Source of the DNA: JAVVHH01 sp964657565
GTDB lineage: Bacteria; Pseudomonadota; Alphaproteobacteria; Acetobacterales; Acetobacteraceae
Assembly (NCBI GenBank): GCA_964657565.1
Contig: CAZZVQ010000171.1
Span: 1 to 8,763, forward strand
DNA: 8,763 nucleotides
Direction: 5' to 3'
In this document: positions 6,551 to 8,763 of the stretch, one piece after another
How positions within the stretch are numbered: position 1 is the first letter of the stretch
Layout of the letters: each line of letters starts with the position of its first letter
The notes under the pieces: generated by a model
The model's input: only the letters and a program-made list of their open reading frames with translations
Told to the model about the DNA's origin: nothing
Databases searched by the model: none
Program-made: the position numbers and the translations under genes

Positions 6551-6580
6551 GGCGGAATGCGCTGCGCTGTTCCGCCCTAC
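6551..6580. repeat. REP-like palindrome in the livF-zwf intergenic region
   Basis: Arms GGCGGAA (6551-6557) and TTCCGCC (6570-6576) enclose TGCGCTGCGCTG, which can add a 3-bp inner stem (GCG/CGC, loop CTG). CTAC follows the right arm. From memory this matches a well-known dispersed intergenic palindrome (GGCGGAAT ... TTCCGCCCTAC) of many proteobacteria. It lies 18-48 bases after the zwf stop and probably stabilises that mRNA end or is a non-autonomous repeat (inference). Confidence 0.7.
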
Positions 6581-6598
6581 AAGTGGTTTCGGAGGGTG

Positions 6599-8074
6599 TT
6601 AGCCGAGTTCTTCGTGCCAGGTGCGGCCGTCGCGTTCGATGAGGGCGATGGCGGCGGTGGGGCCCCAGGCGCCGGCGGGGTAGAGGCGGGGGGCCTCGCG
6701 CTGGTCGTGCCAGGCCTCGATGATGGGTTCGACCCAGGACCAGGCGGTCTCGACCTCGTCGCGGCGCATGAACAGCGTGGGGTTGCCGCGGACGCAGTCC
6801 ATCAGGAGGCGCTCGTAGGCGTCGGGGAAGCGGGTGCCGAAGGCTTGCTCGAAGCTGATGTCGAGGTCGGTGGGGAGGAGACGGAGGCCGCCGGGGCCGG
6901 GGTCCTTGGTCATCATGGTCAGGCGCATGCCCTCCTTGGGCTGGAGGCGGATGACGAGCTTGTTGGCGCTGAGCTCGCCGGCGTCGCGGCCGAAGATGCT
7001 GAAGGGGACGTTGCGGTACTGGACGATGATCTCGCTGACCTTCTGCGGGAGGCGCTTGCCGCTGCGGAGGTAGAACGGGACGCCGGCCCAGCGCCAGTTC
7101 TGGATCTCGGCCTTGACGGCGACGAAGGTCTCGGTGCGGCTGGTGCGGCCGGGTCCGAGGTCGGCGAGGTAGCCGGGGACGGACTTGCCGTCGATGGCGC
7201 CGCTGGCGTACTGGCCGCGGACGGTGACTTGGCCGACCTCGTGCGGGGCGATGGGCTTGAGGGCGCGGAGGACCTTTAGCTTCTCGTCGCGGACGGCGTC
7301 GGCCTCGAGGCTGGCGGGGGGCTCCATGGCGAGGAGGCAGAGGAGCTGCAGCAGGTGGTTCTGCACCATGTCGCGGAGCACGCCGGAGGTGTCGTAGTAG
7401 TCGCCGCGGCCCTCGACGCCGACGGTTTCGCCGACGGTGATCTGCACGTGGTCGATGACGTCGGCGTTCCAGAGGCGCTCGAAGACGACGTTGGCGAAGC
7501 GGAGCGCCATGAGGTTCTGGACGGTCTCCTTGCCGAGGTAGTGGTCGATGCGGAAGGTGTAGGCCTCGTCGAAGACGCGGCCGACGGTGTCGTTGACGGC
7601 GCGGGCGGAGGCGAGGTCGTGGCCGATGGGCTTTTCGAGCACGACGCGGGCGCCGTTGCCGGACAGGCCGGCGGCCTGGAGGTTGAGGCAGGTGGGGCCG
7701 TAGATCGCCGGCGAGGTGGCGAGATAGAAGACGCGGATGCGGTCGGGGTGGGGTTCGAGAAGCTTGGAGAGTTCCTCGAGACCGCCGGGGACGGTGGAGT
7801 CGCCGCGGGCGTAATGGAGCATGCCGAGGAATTCGGCGACGATGGCAGGCTCGCGCTCGGTCTTGCCGACGAAGCTCTCCAGTGCGTCGGCGGCGCGGCG
7901 GCGGAACTCGTCGTCGTCGAGCGGCGAGCGGGCGGTGCCGATGATGCGGCACTCGGCGAGGAACTGCTTGTCGCGGAAACGGTGATAGAGGGCGGGGAGG
8001 AGCTTGCGCATCGTCAGGTCGCCGGTGGCGCCGAAGACGACGTAGTCGAAGGTATCCACGGGTTTGATCTGCAT
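6599..8074 (-). CDS. zwf: Glucose-6-phosphate 1-dehydrogenase
   Basis: This enzyme oxidises glucose-6-phosphate to 6-phosphogluconolactone with NADP+ (or NAD+), the entry to the oxidative pentose-phosphate and Entner-Doudoroff pathways, in the cytoplasm. The 491-residue length is normal. The nucleotide-binding loop is FGATGDLTMRKLLPALY (GATGDL at 15-20). Next come EKPIGHDL (from 147) and the active-site signature RIDHYLGKE (175-183, with Asp177, His178 and Lys182). The likely catalytic base is His240 in MVQNH. His178 and His240 fall at the numbers known for the Leuconostoc enzyme. The ATG at 8074 is chosen because it leaves the usual short leader before the dinucleotide fold, although no clear Shine-Dalgarno precedes it. 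It lies 16 bases after the peptide permease stop and probably shares its transcript. The usual companions pgl, edd or gnd are not visible on either side. Confidence 0.97.
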   Translation of the reverse strand: MQIKPVDTFDYVVFGATGDLTMRKLLPALYHRFRDKQFLAECRIIGTARSPLDDDEFRRRAADALESFVGKTEREPAIVAEFLGMLHYARGDSTVPGGLEELSKLLEPHPDRIRVFYLATSPAIYGPTCLNLQAAGLSGNGARVVLEKPIGHDLASARAVNDTVGRVFDEAYTFRIDHYLGKETVQNLMALRFANVVFERLWNADVIDHVQITVGETVGVEGRGDYYDTSGVLRDMVQNHLLQLLCLLAMEPPASLEADAVRDEKLKVLRALKPIAPHEVGQVTVRGQYASGAIDGKSVPGYLADLGPGRTSRTETFVAVKAEIQNWRWAGVPFYLRSGKRLPQKVSEIIVQYRNVPFSIFGRDAGELSANKLVIRLQPKEGMRLTMMTKDPGPGGLRLLPTDLDISFEQAFGTRFPDAYERLLMDCVRGNPTLFMRRDEVETAWSWVEPIIEAWHDQREAPRLYPAGAWGPTAAIALIERDGRTWHEELG

Positions 8075-8090
8075 GGCGGTAGTTAAGCCG

Positions 8091-8763
<673 letters not shown>

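Noticed and set aside
6437..7279. 280-codon + strand frame from a TTG, running into zwf
   Set aside because: Most of it is the antisense of zwf (Gly/Ala/Asp/Val-rich). Its first part reads through the palindromic repeat. No family is recognisable.

Overview
The window comes from a high-GC proteobacterial chromosome. It is most likely an alphaproteobacterium of the Rhodospirillales/Acetobacterales kind. This is an inference from the base composition, the fused LivM-LivG protein, the Tat-type signal on the binding protein and the style of the intergenic palindromes; there is no rRNA or other strong taxonomic marker. I see no mobile element, CRISPR array, tRNA or rRNA.

Layout. Positions 1-6395 (+ strand) carry five co-oriented genes: the 3' part of a class III (glutamate-1-semialdehyde aminomutase-like) aminotransferase, then a complete branched-chain/hydrophobic amino-acid ABC transporter: livK (binding protein), livH (permease), a fused livM-livG (permease plus ATPase) and livF (second ATPase). 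livH/livMG and livMG/livF overlap. An 84-base gap precedes livK, and a palindromic repeat sits in the livK-livH gap. Positions 6396-6598 are a convergent intergenic region of clearly lower GC. It holds two small hairpins, a REP-like palindrome and a doubtful 43-codon ORF on the minus strand. Positions 6599-8763 (- strand) carry zwf (glucose-6-phosphate dehydrogenase) and, upstream of it in the same direction, the 3' part of a DppB/OppB-type peptide ABC permease whose N-terminus lies beyond the window.

How the parts work together. LivK would capture an amino acid or related amide in the periplasm. LivH and the LivM half of the fusion form the channel, and the LivG half and LivF power it. The aminotransferase ahead of them may act on an imported amine or amino acid, but its substrate cannot be read from the sequence. 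zwf feeds NADPH production and the Entner-Doudoroff or pentose-phosphate routes. Its placement 16 bases behind a peptide-transporter permease suggests shared transcription rather than a shared pathway.

Nothing here looks like an undescribed defence or mobile system. The points most worth a second look are the odd TTG start of livF, the LivM-LivG fusion, the two palindromic repeats, the low-GC convergent region with its small ORF, the peptide permease with no DppC partner downstream, and a strong G-over-C strand skew that livK resists.
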